From: a bacterium
Lineage (GTDB): Bacteria; Patescibacteriota; Minisyncoccia; Minisyncoccales; DG-74-3
Reading direction: 5' to 3'
Assembly (NCBI GenBank): GCA_030603245.1
Contig: JAUVYE010000006.1
Location: forward strand, 1 to 34,967
Length of the DNA: 34,967 nucleotides
How positions within the stretch are numbered: the first letter of the stretch is position 1; the number at the start of each line of letters is the position of its first letter. Positions 1-7,976 of the stretch are shown in pieces. The position numbers and the translations under genes are program-made. The notes beneath the pieces are model-generated. The model was not told where the DNA came from. It saw only the letters and a program-made list of their open reading frames with translations, and made no database searches.

Positions 1-1148
1 AAAACTTTTATTGTTTTTCCAACATATTTTTTATTATTTTCCAAAGCAGTTTGTTTGATAATATCAGTTAATATTTTATGTCTTCTTTGTTTTTCATGGT
101 GGGGGACAATGCGCTTAAATTTAAAAGCAGTTGTTTCAGTCCTTGGAGAGTAAATAGAAATATAGGCCATATCATATTTTATTTCTTTTAAAAGCTTAAC
201 AGTATTTTCAAACTGTTTTTTTGTTTCTCCAGGAAAGCCAACGATTACGTCAGTAGATAAACAAATGTTTGGAATTTTTTTTCTGATTCTTTTTATCAAT
301 CTTTTATATTTTTCAACAGTATAGGGACGATTCATTTTTTTTAAAATCTTATTGTTTCCTGATTGAACTGGCAAATTAAGGTATGGGGTCATTTTTTTAC
401 AACTTGCCATAGCATCAATTAGTTCTTTAGAAAAATTTTTAGGATGAGGAGAAGTAAAACGAATCCAGAAACGACCTGGAACATCATTAACCATTTTTAA
501 AAGTTTTGGAAAGTTTACTGATTTATCAACAGGAGATGCATAATCATTAACATTTTGACCTAAGAGCCATGTTTCTTTAAATCCTTTTTTAATAAAACTA
601 CGTATTTCTTTCAAAATTTCCTTATGAGATCTACAAACTAAAGGTCCTCTAACATATGGCACAACACAATAAGCGCAAAAATTATTACATCCAGAAGAAA
701 TTGGAACTTGTATTGAAAAATCATTTATAGGTTTGGTTTGAACAAAGAAATAATTAGTAGAGAATTGTTTGTTGAATTGATTTTCTCTAGGGGTAGGATA
801 ATAAAAATAAGTTTTCTTATTAAAAATTACAGGCCATTTTTTTAAAGTTTTAATTGAAAGGATAAAATCGAATTGTTGTTTAAACTTTTTTAAATCTTTT
901 TTTAAAATACACCCAGTAAGTAGTGTTTTAATATTTGGTTTTTTGTTTTTCAGCTTAATGAAATTTTGGATTTTACCATAAACCCTATCAACTGCTGATT
1001 GTCTGATAGAACACATATTAATCACAATTAAATCAACCCCGTTCATTGTCGGGGCTGATTGATATCCTGCAGTTTCTAATACTGAAGCAATTCTTTCGCT
1101 ATCAGATTGATTTAGCTGACAGCCATAAGTGATTACAAAATATTTCAT
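1..1148 (-). CDS. miaB: tRNA-2-methylthio-N6-dimethylallyladenosine synthase MiaB (3' end cut by window)
   Basis: A radical-SAM methylthiotransferase that adds a methylthio group to i6A37 of tRNAs reading UNN codons. The open frame starts at ATG 1148 and runs off the left edge, so about 382 residues are visible and the C-terminal TRAM domain is missing. The N-terminal cluster-binding part has the TYGCQLN, NMCSIR and LLTGC cysteines. The radical-SAM motif is SGCNNFCAYC (CxxxCxxC). LLGQNVNDY, LPVQSGN and VGFPGET are typical of MiaB rather than MtaB or RimO. It starts 5 nt after the stop of the Kazal-domain gene, so it is most likely the last or a late gene of the thrS operon. No ribosome binding site is evident. 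Family assignment is confident. Confidence 0.93.
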   Translation of the reverse strand, partial: MKYFVITYGCQLNQSDSERIASVLETAGYQSAPTMNGVDLIVINMCSIRQSAVDRVYGKIQNFIKLKNKKPNIKTLLTGCILKKDLKKFKQQFDFILSIKTLKKWPVIFNKKTYFYYPTPRENQFNKQFSTNYFFVQTKPINDFSIQVPISSGCNNFCAYCVVPYVRGPLVCRSHKEILKEIRSFIKKGFKETWLLGQNVNDYASPVDKSVNFPKLLKMVNDVPGRFWIRFTSPHPKNFSKELIDAMASCKKMTPYLNLPVQSGNNKILKKMNRPYTVEKYKRLIKRIRKKIPNICLSTDVIVGFPGETKKQFENTVKLLKEIKYDMAYISIYSPRTETTAFKFKRIVPHHEKQRRHKILTDIIKQTALENNKKYVGKTIKV

Positions 1149-1153
1149 TTGCT

Positions 1154-2365
1154 TTATTCAAGATCTGTTGATTGTCTGACTCTTTCTTTGATTTGTTCAA
1201 GATTAATAGGTTCTGTTATACTCTCCTGTTGACAGGCCCTTCTGTATTTTATGTTTACCCCAGCTATTCTAGCAAAACATTCATTAGAATAAGTTCTTCC
1301 ATCACTGCCACAAACAGGATCCCACAAGCTTACACAAACTTGTTTTCTTTCTTGAACCCTTTCTTGGGTTTGTTCTTGGAGTTCATTCTCTGTTCTTTGC
1401 TGAACTTGCTCTAGAGCTTTATCTCTGGACTGAATAATGTTTTGCTCAATTTCTGGTGTTTCTTTTAATTTCATTCTTAGACTTTCCAAGACCCTGACTT
1501 GATTTTCTTCTACTCCACTAGTTTTTTCTAAGTAATTACCAAACCTTTCTTGATCCTGAACAGTCATTTTTTCTAAATCAGCCTTGAATTTCATTAGTAT
1601 ATTTTCTTGAACCCTTCTGATAGTTTCTTTTGCTTGCTCGGGAACTACTTGTTCTAGTTCTGATAGAATTTCTAAATTCTTGAAATTTTTATATTTTGAG
1701 CCCTCAATTTCTTCCATTTTAGTTTCTAATGTTTCTTCAAGATTTTCTGATCTATCTTCCAGTTTAGTCATTACTTCGCCAAATTTCTCTAAATGATTTT
1801 CTCGCATTTCTCTTATTTTTTCCATGTTTTCAGCAGGAACCTGATCTTCTAATTTTTGTAGAATCCTTTGATGCAAAACCTGATGCTTTACAAACTTATC
1901 TAAAAACTTTTCAACCTCAGGACTTTCTTGAGCTTTTTCTTTGATTTTACCGGTAATATCTTTTATCTTTTCAATTTCTTCTTCATAATTATCAGCAGCT
2001 CTTTTAATAGCTTCTACGCTTTTTTGTCTTTTGACCATTTCTTTAAGTTCTATTAGCTTTTCATTAGCAAATCTTTCTGTTAATTCTGCTTTAACAACAT
2101 TTCTAAAAGCAAAAGCCTGTCTAATGTTTCTCATCCAAGTTTTTAAGAAATAAAAAGGATTATCAGGAAGAATGATTGGTTTTCCGATTCCCAAATCTTC
2201 TGCTTCAATATCTTCATCAAGAGCTATTGCTTGGTCAATAATTTGATCGTTTTCCTGATTTTCTTCGAGTATTACTGTATCTTCTTGGGCCAAGGCAAGA
2301 CCACCAAGCATTAAACCGCCCAAAAGAATAATGCTCAGAAAAAACACTCTTTTTTTGTTTAACAT
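1154..2365 (-). CDS. Secreted DUF5667-like coiled-coil protein with C-terminal Kazal-type inhibitor domain
   Basis: A 403-residue protein with an N-terminal signal peptide or membrane anchor (MLNKKRVFFLSI... to about residue 26, ending LALAQ). The segment LPDNPFYFLKTWMRNIRQAF at about residues 66-85 resembles DUF5667 proteins of Patescibacteria. Residues 90-335 are almost entirely charged helix, likely a coiled coil. The C terminus carries a four-cysteine Kazal-like module with C344, C352, C363 and C378 and the hallmark PVCGSDGRTYSNEC. Kazal domains usually inhibit serine proteases in a substrate-like manner; whether this one does is inference. It lies 18 nt downstream of thrS and 5 nt upstream of miaB, which suggests cotranscription. 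The protein would act outside the cytoplasmic membrane. Its target is unknown. Confidence 0.8.
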   Translation of the reverse strand: MLNKKRVFFLSIILLGGLMLGGLALAQEDTVILEENQENDQIIDQAIALDEDIEAEDLGIGKPIILPDNPFYFLKTWMRNIRQAFAFRNVVKAELTERFANEKLIELKEMVKRQKSVEAIKRAADNYEEEIEKIKDITGKIKEKAQESPEVEKFLDKFVKHQVLHQRILQKLEDQVPAENMEKIREMRENHLEKFGEVMTKLEDRSENLEETLETKMEEIEGSKYKNFKNLEILSELEQVVPEQAKETIRRVQENILMKFKADLEKMTVQDQERFGNYLEKTSGVEENQVRVLESLRMKLKETPEIEQNIIQSRDKALEQVQQRTENELQEQTQERVQERKQVCVSLWDPVCGSDGRTYSNECFARIAGVNIKYRRACQQESITEPINLEQIKERVRQSTDLE

Positions 2366-2383
2366 AGTTTAAATAATTATTAA

Positions 2384-4132
2384 TTATTTTTTCGATTCTT
2401 GTTCTATTTTAACTTTTTTTAGAAATTTAGACAATTTAATTATTCCTATGTCTCCCTTGCCTCTTTTTCTTACTCTAACTGATTGACTTTTCATTTCTTT
2501 ATCACCAACAACTAAGAGATAGGGGATTTTCTGAATTTCTCCCTCCCTTATCTTTTTTGAAACAGTTTCGGTTTCATCTTTTACTATTGCTCTGAAGCTT
2601 TGCTCCTTTAAACTTTTGGCAACCTTTTTTGCAAAGCTTCTATGTTTTGAACCCACTGGAATAATCATGAATTGGATGGGTGATAACCACAAAGGAAAAG
2701 CTCCTTCATAATGTTCAATCAGCACTCCAATAAATCTTTCTAAAGAACCCAATAGTGCTCGGTGAAGCATAATTGGTCTCTTCTTTTTCCCTTTGTTATC
2801 AATATAATTGAGATTAAATTTTTCTGGGAAATTGAAATCCACCTGAATAGTGGTTAATTGCCACTTTCTACCAATAGCATCTGAAACTAAAAAATCAATT
2901 TTAGGTCCATAAAATACTGCTTCTCCTATATAACGAGTATAAGAAAGTTTTTTGCTTTTTAAAGCGCTTTCTAAGGCTTTTTCAGCCAATTTCCAATCCT
3001 TATCTGAACCCAAATACTCTTTCTTTTTCTTAGAGTCCCTAATTGAAAGTGAAATCTCAAACTCTTTAAAACCAAAGCTATTTAAAATATATTTGGTTAA
3101 GTCAATCATGTCCACTATTTCAGAATGAAGCTGTTCTGGGGTGCAGAAAATATGAGCATCATCTTGAGTGAAACTCCTTACCCTGATTAGACCGTGCAGG
3201 GTTCCTGATCTCTCATACCTATACACAGTTCCCATTTCAGTGAGTCTTAAAGGTAGGTTTTTATATGATCTTATTTTTGAATCATAGATTTTAACATGAC
3301 CAGGACAATTCATTGGTTTGAGCTGATAATCATCTTTTTCTTCTTTAGCAATTTCTTTCATACGCATTGGAGGGAACATACTTTCTTTATAGAAATCAGT
3401 ATGACCAGATCTTTTCCATAATTTTAGGTTTGCAATATGGGGAGTAGAAACCAATTCATACCCTCTGTTTAAATATGTGTTTAGGGCAAAATCCATAACA
3501 ATTTTTCTGAGAATTGCTCCTTTGGGAAGCCATAAAGGCAATCCTTGCCCAAATTCTTCATCAATCATAAAAAGTTCTAATTTTTTGCCTAATTTACGAT
3601 GATCTCTTTTCTCTGCCTCAGCTTCTTTCTTAAGAAATTCATCCAATTCTTTCTTAGAACTAAAAGCAAGAGCATAAACTCTTTGAAGCATTTGGTTTTT
3701 TTCACTTCCCTTCCAATAAGCTCCAGCAATTTTAGTTAGTTTAAAAACATCTGATGGTAAATCTTTGGTAGATTTAACATGAGGTCCTTTACATAAGTCT
3801 ATAAAATCCCCAGTTTCATACACATGAATCTTACCACCTTTCATTTCCTTAATTAATTCCAGCTTGTATGGTTGACCTTTGAATAGTTTTTGAGCCTCTT
3901 TTTTGGATATCTTTCTTTTTTTGAAAGCCAGACCTTTTTTAATAAGTTGTTTTGCTTTTTTCTCAATCTTTGGCAAATCTTCAGGAGTTAAGCTCCTTTT
4001 CAATTCAAAATCATAATAAAAGCCATTATCAATGGCTGGTCCAATACCAAACTTTGCTTTTGGAAAAAGCTCTTGAACTGCTGCTGCCATAATATGAGAC
4101 AGCGAATGTCTAATAGTTTCTAATTTAGCCAT
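2384..4132 (-). CDS. thrS: Threonyl-tRNA synthetase
   Basis: Class II aminoacyl-tRNA synthetase charging tRNA-Thr, 582 residues against about 640 for E. coli. The N-terminal TGS domain is absent: the protein begins directly with the editing domain, whose metal-site residues are H9, H13 (HSLSH) and C114, H118 (CKGPH). Catalytic-core zinc ligands are visible as C276 (MNCPGH), H327 (DDAHIF) and H457 (MLHRA). Motif 2 is RYERSGTLHGLIRVR and motif 3 lies around ALLGSLERFIG, followed by the anticodon-binding domain. It follows the small membrane-protein gene by 27 nt. The operon is preceded by a leader ORF with five Thr codons and an intrinsic terminator, so expression is probably controlled by Thr-tRNA charging. 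The start has no clear Shine-Dalgarno. Confidence 0.97.
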   Translation of the reverse strand: MAKLETIRHSLSHIMAAAVQELFPKAKFGIGPAIDNGFYYDFELKRSLTPEDLPKIEKKAKQLIKKGLAFKKRKISKKEAQKLFKGQPYKLELIKEMKGGKIHVYETGDFIDLCKGPHVKSTKDLPSDVFKLTKIAGAYWKGSEKNQMLQRVYALAFSSKKELDEFLKKEAEAEKRDHRKLGKKLELFMIDEEFGQGLPLWLPKGAILRKIVMDFALNTYLNRGYELVSTPHIANLKLWKRSGHTDFYKESMFPPMRMKEIAKEEKDDYQLKPMNCPGHVKIYDSKIRSYKNLPLRLTEMGTVYRYERSGTLHGLIRVRSFTQDDAHIFCTPEQLHSEIVDMIDLTKYILNSFGFKEFEISLSIRDSKKKKEYLGSDKDWKLAEKALESALKSKKLSYTRYIGEAVFYGPKIDFLVSDAIGRKWQLTTIQVDFNFPEKFNLNYIDNKGKKKRPIMLHRALLGSLERFIGVLIEHYEGAFPLWLSPIQFMIIPVGSKHRSFAKKVAKSLKEQSFRAIVKDETETVSKKIREGEIQKIPYLLVVGDKEMKSQSVRVRKRGKGDIGIIKLSKFLKKVKIEQESKK

Positions 4133-4159
4133 ATTTTTATTAATTTTTTTTAGGTTTTT

Positions 4160-4543
4160 TCACAACGACATTTTTTGACGGAATTCCTCCGTGGTCATAC
4201 TAGAGATAATAACTTTTGGCCAGTATTCGACCTTAGTGTCGGCTAATTGCTGAACCATATCATCACTAATAACGCCAAGCACAGCAAGTCTTACAGCACC
4301 CGATTTTGCCATTTCAGCAAAAGGTTTGTTTAGTATACTGAACAGAGCGGGCAGAATCACGGAATTGATTATCCATATACCAACTAAAAGAACAAACACT
4401 CCAAGGATTCCGAGGTGCCATTTCCACCAGAAATAAATCAACAACAAGATTGATACTAGACCCAAGAGGTTATTTAATAACCAGCCCCAAGCAAGGATAG
4501 TGGCCGCCTTTTCTACTTTTTTATAAGCTTGTAACGCATTCAT
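4160..4543 (-). CDS. Small membrane protein of unknown function, first structural gene of the thrS operon
   Basis: A 127-residue protein I do not recognise. A hydrophobic stretch lies at about residues 17-40 (WGWLLNNLLGLVSILLLIYF) and another at about 46-70 (LGILGVFVLLVGIWIINSVI), giving two membrane helices. The C-terminal half is soluble and ends with DDMVQQLADTKVEYWPKVI and an acidic-basic tail. It sits between the threonine attenuator and thrS, so it would be co-regulated with the synthetase. Base composition seems richer in G and C than the neighbours, which hints at a different history. An extended -10 (TGA-TAAAAT at 4558-4566) just upstream might provide an extra promoter that bypasses the attenuator. 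Confidence 0.7.
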   Translation of the reverse strand: MNALQAYKKVEKAATILAWGWLLNNLLGLVSILLLIYFWWKWHLGILGVFVLLVGIWIINSVILPALFSILNKPFAEMAKSGAVRLAVLGVISDDMVQQLADTKVEYWPKVIISSMTTEEFRQKMSL

Positions 4544-4557
4544 ATTTTTGTTAATTT

Positions 4558-4566
4558 ATTTTATCA
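4558..4566 (-). promoter_or_regulatory. Possible extended -10 promoter for the membrane protein/thrS genes
   Basis: On the minus strand the sequence reads TG-A-TAAAAT, with a predicted start about 8 nt before the ATG at 4543. There is no convincing -35 element, and the region is AT-rich, so chance is possible. If real, it would give attenuator-independent basal expression of thrS. Confidence 0.3.
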
Positions 4567-4584
4567 TAGATTAAATGACCTTTT

Positions 4585-4610
4585 AAAACAAAAACCTCTT
4601 TTTGAAGAGG
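4585..4610 (-). terminator. Intrinsic terminator of the threonine attenuator
   Basis: Minus-strand stem CCTCTT/AAGAGG (4610-4605 and 4600-4595) with a 4-nt loop, followed by TTTTTGTTTT. It lies between the Thr leader ORF and the first structural gene of the thrS operon. Its 5' arm shares CCT with the 3' arm of the upstream hairpin (4608-4644), so the two cannot form fully together. It would also terminate dnaE readthrough. Confidence 0.85.
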
Positions 4611-4644
4611 CCAGCTGAAAATTAAAAATATCCTCAGTTGGCCT
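4608..4644 (-). promoter_or_regulatory. Antiterminator hairpin of the threonine attenuator
   Basis: On the minus strand AGGCCAACTGA pairs with TCAGCTGGCCT (10 of 11 pairs, one A-C mismatch) across a 15-nt AT-rich loop. The 5' arm begins inside the leader ORF stop codon, so a ribosome finishing the leader would cover it. The 3' arm takes CCT, half of the terminator's 5' arm. Hairpin and overlap are seen directly; the switching role is inference from classical amino-acid attenuators. Confidence 0.7.
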
Positions 4645-4696
4645 AAAAAGAAGTTGTTGTGGTTGTTATATTGAATTTTCTTAGACAACTTAACAT
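4643..4696 (-). CDS. Threonine-rich leader peptide of the thrS attenuator
   Basis: A 17-codon ORF encoding MLSCLRKFNITTTTTSF and ending in TAG. Five consecutive Thr codons (ACA ACC ACA ACA ACT) lie 3 to 7 codons before the stop. It sits between a near-consensus promoter (predicted start 4698, 2 nt before the ATG) and an antiterminator/terminator pair, upstream of threonyl-tRNA synthetase. This matches leader peptides of ribosome-mediated attenuators such as those of the E. coli thr and pheST operons. When charged tRNA-Thr is scarce, ribosomes would stall at the Thr run, leaving the antiterminator free. The ORF has no Shine-Dalgarno and would be translated as a nearly leaderless message. The coding claim rests on position and composition only. 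Confidence 0.75.
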   Translation of the reverse strand: MLSCLRKFNITTTTTSF

Positions 4697-4704
4697 CTGT
4701 TTTT

Positions 4705-4732
4705 ATTTTAAGATATCAGAAATGTTTGTCAA
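4705..4732 (-). promoter_or_regulatory. Sigma70-type promoter of the thrS attenuator
   Basis: Minus-strand TTGACA (4732-4727), 16-bp spacer, TAAAAT (4710-4705). The -35 overlaps the TGA stop of dnaE. Predicted +1 is about 4698, giving a transcript of roughly 110 nt to the attenuator terminator. Confidence 0.75.
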
Positions 4733-7700
4733 CCCTCTGTAATTTCTTCAATACTATTACAGATTAGTTTTTTCTCTCCTCCTCTATCATCTAATTTGCC
4801 CTGGATTAAAACAACCTTATTTTCCCGGAAAGCAGCTGGATTTTGTTCCATAACTTTTGGGAAAACAACAACCTCAATTTTATCTGTTAAATCTTCTAAT
4901 TTGATAAAAAGCATTGGCTTTCCATTTTTAGTGATAATTTTTTTGATTTTAGAAATGATTCCTCCTATTCTAACTTGATTATAATGAAAAGATGGGCTCA
5001 GTTCAGAAATTCTAACTGCATTTTTTGCCAAAATAGCCTGGAAGCCCTCTAAAGGATGGCTTGTTACGAAAAGTCCTAACAATTCTTTTTCCCAATTTAA
5101 TTTTTCACTTTTTTTGGCTGGACGAGCGGGTTCAAGATAAAACTCTGAGTTAAAAGTTTTTTTAGAAAAAAGATTTTTTTGTCCTGAAATCTTCTGCTTT
5201 TTATTTTCTCGAGCATAACTTAGTAATCTTTCAATGTTATGTAAAAGTTGATTTCTTTCTGCGAATTTATCAAAAACCCCAGCTTTAACCAGGCTTTCTA
5301 AGGATTTCTTATTAATAACCTGAGAATCAATTCTGGAAATGAAATCTGTTATTGATTTATATGGACCATCAGTCTTTCTTTCAGAAATAATTGAATTAAC
5401 AATGTTTTCGCCAACATTTTTAATCGCAAACAAACCAAACCTTATTTTATTGGTTTTGGGAACGACTGAAAAGTTTCTAAAACTTTCATTTATGTCTGGA
5501 GCCAAGACCTCAATCTTCATTTTTTTACATTCATCAATTATAAAACCAATTCTTTCAGTATCTGATTTTTCAGAAGTAAGAAGAGCTGACATAAATTCTA
5601 CTGGATAGTGTGCTTTTAAATAAGCTGTTTGGTAAGCAATAGTGGCATAAGCCGCACTATGGGCGCGGTTGAAACCGTATTTGGCAAAAGGCAAAATCCA
5701 ATTCCAGACTTTAAAAGCAATTTCTTTTTTAACCCCGTTTTTTATTGCACCATCAATAAATTTTTCTTTTTGGGATATAAGTAAACTTTCTATTTTTTTA
5801 CCAACTGCTTTTCTTAATATGTCAGCCTCAGTAAGGGAAAAACCAGACAATTCTTGGGCAATTTGCATAAGCTGTTCTTGAAAAACCATTATTCCATAAG
5901 TTGGTTTTAGAATAGTTTCTAAGCTGGGATGAATATATTCAATTTTTGTCTTCCCATCTTTTCTTTTAATATAATCTGGGATAAGAGATATTGGACCAGG
6001 TCTATAAAGAGCTATCATGACAATAATATCTTCAAACTTATTGGGTTTTAATTGTTTCAAATATCTTCGCATTCCTTCTGATTCCAATTGAAACACACCT
6101 ACTGTTTCAGCTTTTTGCAATAAGTGGTATGTTTTTCTGTCTTCTGGAGCAAGCTTTTCAATATCAATGCTTTTTTTTCTAATTGCATATATTCTGGCTA
6201 AAGTATCCTCAATAATGGTTAGATTTTTTAATCCCAGCAAATCCATTTTTAAAAGACCAAGATCCTCAATAGCATGCATTTCATATTGAGTAACAATAGA
6301 TGTATCATCTTGAGTTGGATATTGAAGAGGAACAATATTGTCTAAGCGTTCAGCTGAAATTACAATACCGCAGGCATGAGTTGATACGTGGCGAGCTGTT
6401 CCTTCTAATTTTCTGGCAAAATCAATAAGCTTTCTTGCTTGTTCTTCAGTATCATAGAGTTGACGAAATTCAGCTATTTTTTCAAGAGTACGGTCTAATT
6501 TAAAACCAAAGGGAATTAATTTAGCAATTCTGTCACAATATCCATAAGAGTATCCCAAAGCCCTTCCTACGTCTCGAATTGCAGCTCGAGCAGCCATTGT
6601 TCCAAAGGTGATAATTTGAGCCACCCTATCTTTTCCATATTTTTGACTTATATAATCAATAACTTCATCCCTTCTTCTGTCAGTAAAATCTAAATCAATA
6701 TCAGGCATTGAAATACGAGAAGGATTTAAAAATCTTTCAAAAAGAAGATTGTGTTTTAAAGGATCAACAGTAGTGATGTTTAAAGCATAAGAAGTAATTG
6801 AGCCGGCCACACTTCCTCGTCCAGGCCCAACAACAATTCTGTTTTCTTTTGCCCAATTAACAAAATCTTGGACAATTAAGAAATAAGAGGCAAACCCCAT
6901 TTTTTTGATTATTGAAAGTTCATACTCTAACCTTTCCATTGGCTCTTTTTGTTTAATAATCTGATATCTCTTTTTAATGCCAATTAAGCATAATTCTTTT
7001 AAATAATCATCTGGTGTTTTTCCGTTAGGGACTTTAAAATTAGGAAGTTTTGTTTTACCTAAACTAAATTCAAAATTACATTGCTCAACAATTTTTTGAG
7101 TATTTTCAATTGCTTGAGGTACATGTTTGAAGTTTTTAATCATTTGTTGAGGAGCTGTTAAAGAAAAATCATCTGCTTTAAGAGTTAATCTCTCAGGATC
7201 ATTAGGATCGCCTCCAGTATTAATAAGCATTAAAATGTCTTGAGCTTCAGCGTCTTCTGATTTTAAGTAATGACTATCATTAGTAGCTACCAAAGGAATA
7301 TTTAATTTTTTAGAGATTTTAATTAATTCTTGATTAACAATCCCTTGTTCTTTAATATTAGGATGGTTTTGGAGTTCTAAGTAAAAATTACCTTTTCCAA
7401 ACATTTTTTGATATTTTAAAGCCAATTTTTCTGCTTCTTTTATTTTTTTAGATAGAATTAATTTGGGAATTTTACCCTGAAGACAGGCTGAGCAAGCAAT
7501 TAAGCCTTCTGAATATTGGGCCAATAATTCTTCATCAACCCTTGGCCTATAATAAAAACCCTCTAAATGGGCTTTGGTTATTAGTTTTACTAAATTTTTA
7601 TAACCTTGTTCATTTTTAACCAATAAAATTAAATGGAATCTCTTGTCGTCAATATTTGGTCTCTTTTGAGACATTTTTTCGTAAGACAAATAAATCTCAC

Positions 7701-7893
7701 ATCCAATTATTGGTTTAATTCCTTTTGCCTTAGCTTTTTTGTAGAACTCTACTGCTCCATAAATATTTCCATGATCTGTCACTGCTACTGAATCCATACC
7801 TAATTCTTTAACATAATCTAAAAGGTCATCGATTTTGGACAAACCATCAAGTAAAGAATAATGGCTATGAACATGGAGATGGGTAAATTTCAT
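4729..7893 (-). CDS. dnaE: DNA polymerase III subunit alpha
   Basis: Replicative C-family DNA polymerase, 1054 residues. The N-terminal PHP domain is marked by HLHVHSHYSLLDG (residues 6-17) and TDHGN. The palm carries PDIDLDFTD with catalytic D398 and D400, plus GPGRGS at 356-361. A third Asp is likely in LLKMDLLGLKNL. The helix-hairpin-helix and tau-binding regions follow, and an OB fold near the end reads VRIGGIISKI. It is shorter than E. coli DnaE (1160), mainly at the C terminus, which is common. It is transcribed alone. An extended -10 (TGG-TATAGT) lies just upstream. Its stop codon overlaps the -35 of the thrS leader promoter. Confidence 0.97.
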   Translation of the reverse strand: MKFTHLHVHSHYSLLDGLSKIDDLLDYVKELGMDSVAVTDHGNIYGAVEFYKKAKAKGIKPIIGCEIYLSYEKMSQKRPNIDDKRFHLILLVKNEQGYKNLVKLITKAHLEGFYYRPRVDEELLAQYSEGLIACSACLQGKIPKLILSKKIKEAEKLALKYQKMFGKGNFYLELQNHPNIKEQGIVNQELIKISKKLNIPLVATNDSHYLKSEDAEAQDILMLINTGGDPNDPERLTLKADDFSLTAPQQMIKNFKHVPQAIENTQKIVEQCNFEFSLGKTKLPNFKVPNGKTPDDYLKELCLIGIKKRYQIIKQKEPMERLEYELSIIKKMGFASYFLIVQDFVNWAKENRIVVGPGRGSVAGSITSYALNITTVDPLKHNLLFERFLNPSRISMPDIDLDFTDRRRDEVIDYISQKYGKDRVAQIITFGTMAARAAIRDVGRALGYSYGYCDRIAKLIPFGFKLDRTLEKIAEFRQLYDTEEQARKLIDFARKLEGTARHVSTHACGIVISAERLDNIVPLQYPTQDDTSIVTQYEMHAIEDLGLLKMDLLGLKNLTIIEDTLARIYAIRKKSIDIEKLAPEDRKTYHLLQKAETVGVFQLESEGMRRYLKQLKPNKFEDIIVMIALYRPGPISLIPDYIKRKDGKTKIEYIHPSLETILKPTYGIMVFQEQLMQIAQELSGFSLTEADILRKAVGKKIESLLISQKEKFIDGAIKNGVKKEIAFKVWNWILPFAKYGFNRAHSAAYATIAYQTAYLKAHYPVEFMSALLTSEKSDTERIGFIIDECKKMKIEVLAPDINESFRNFSVVPKTNKIRFGLFAIKNVGENIVNSIISERKTDGPYKSITDFISRIDSQVINKKSLESLVKAGVFDKFAERNQLLHNIERLLSYARENKKQKISGQKNLFSKKTFNSEFYLEPARPAKKSEKLNWEKELLGLFVTSHPLEGFQAILAKNAVRISELSPSFHYNQVRIGGIISKIKKIITKNGKPMLFIKLEDLTDKIEVVVFPKVMEQNPAAFRENKVVLIQGKLDDRGGEKKLICNSIEEITEG

Positions 7894-7904
7894 AAAATTA
7901 TATT

Positions 7905-7913
7905 ACTATACCA
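7905..7913 (-). promoter_or_regulatory. Extended -10 promoter of dnaE
   Basis: Minus-strand TG-G-TATAGT. The predicted +1 is about 7898, only 5 nt before the dnaE ATG at 7893. No good -35 is visible. Support comes from the same spacing in several other genes of the window. Confidence 0.45.
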
Positions 7914-7941
7914 TCTTAACAGAAAAAGTAAAAAAATGAGA

Positions 7942-7970
7942 TTGATAGTGAAATTATTATCCACTATTAT
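7942..7970 (+). promoter_or_regulatory. Promoter of rnhB, predicted leaderless
   Basis: TTGATA (7942-7947), 17-bp spacer, TATTAT (7965-7970). Counting seven bases on places +1 on the A of the rnhB ATG at 7977, so the message would have no 5' leader. Confidence 0.6.
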
Positions 7971-7976
7971 TAAACA

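Noticed and set aside
4585-4698. A free-standing small RNA between a strong promoter and a terminator.
   Set aside because: The transcript contains an ORF with five Thr codons directly upstream of thrS and competing hairpins, so an attenuator explains it better. A stable leader RNA as by-product remains possible.
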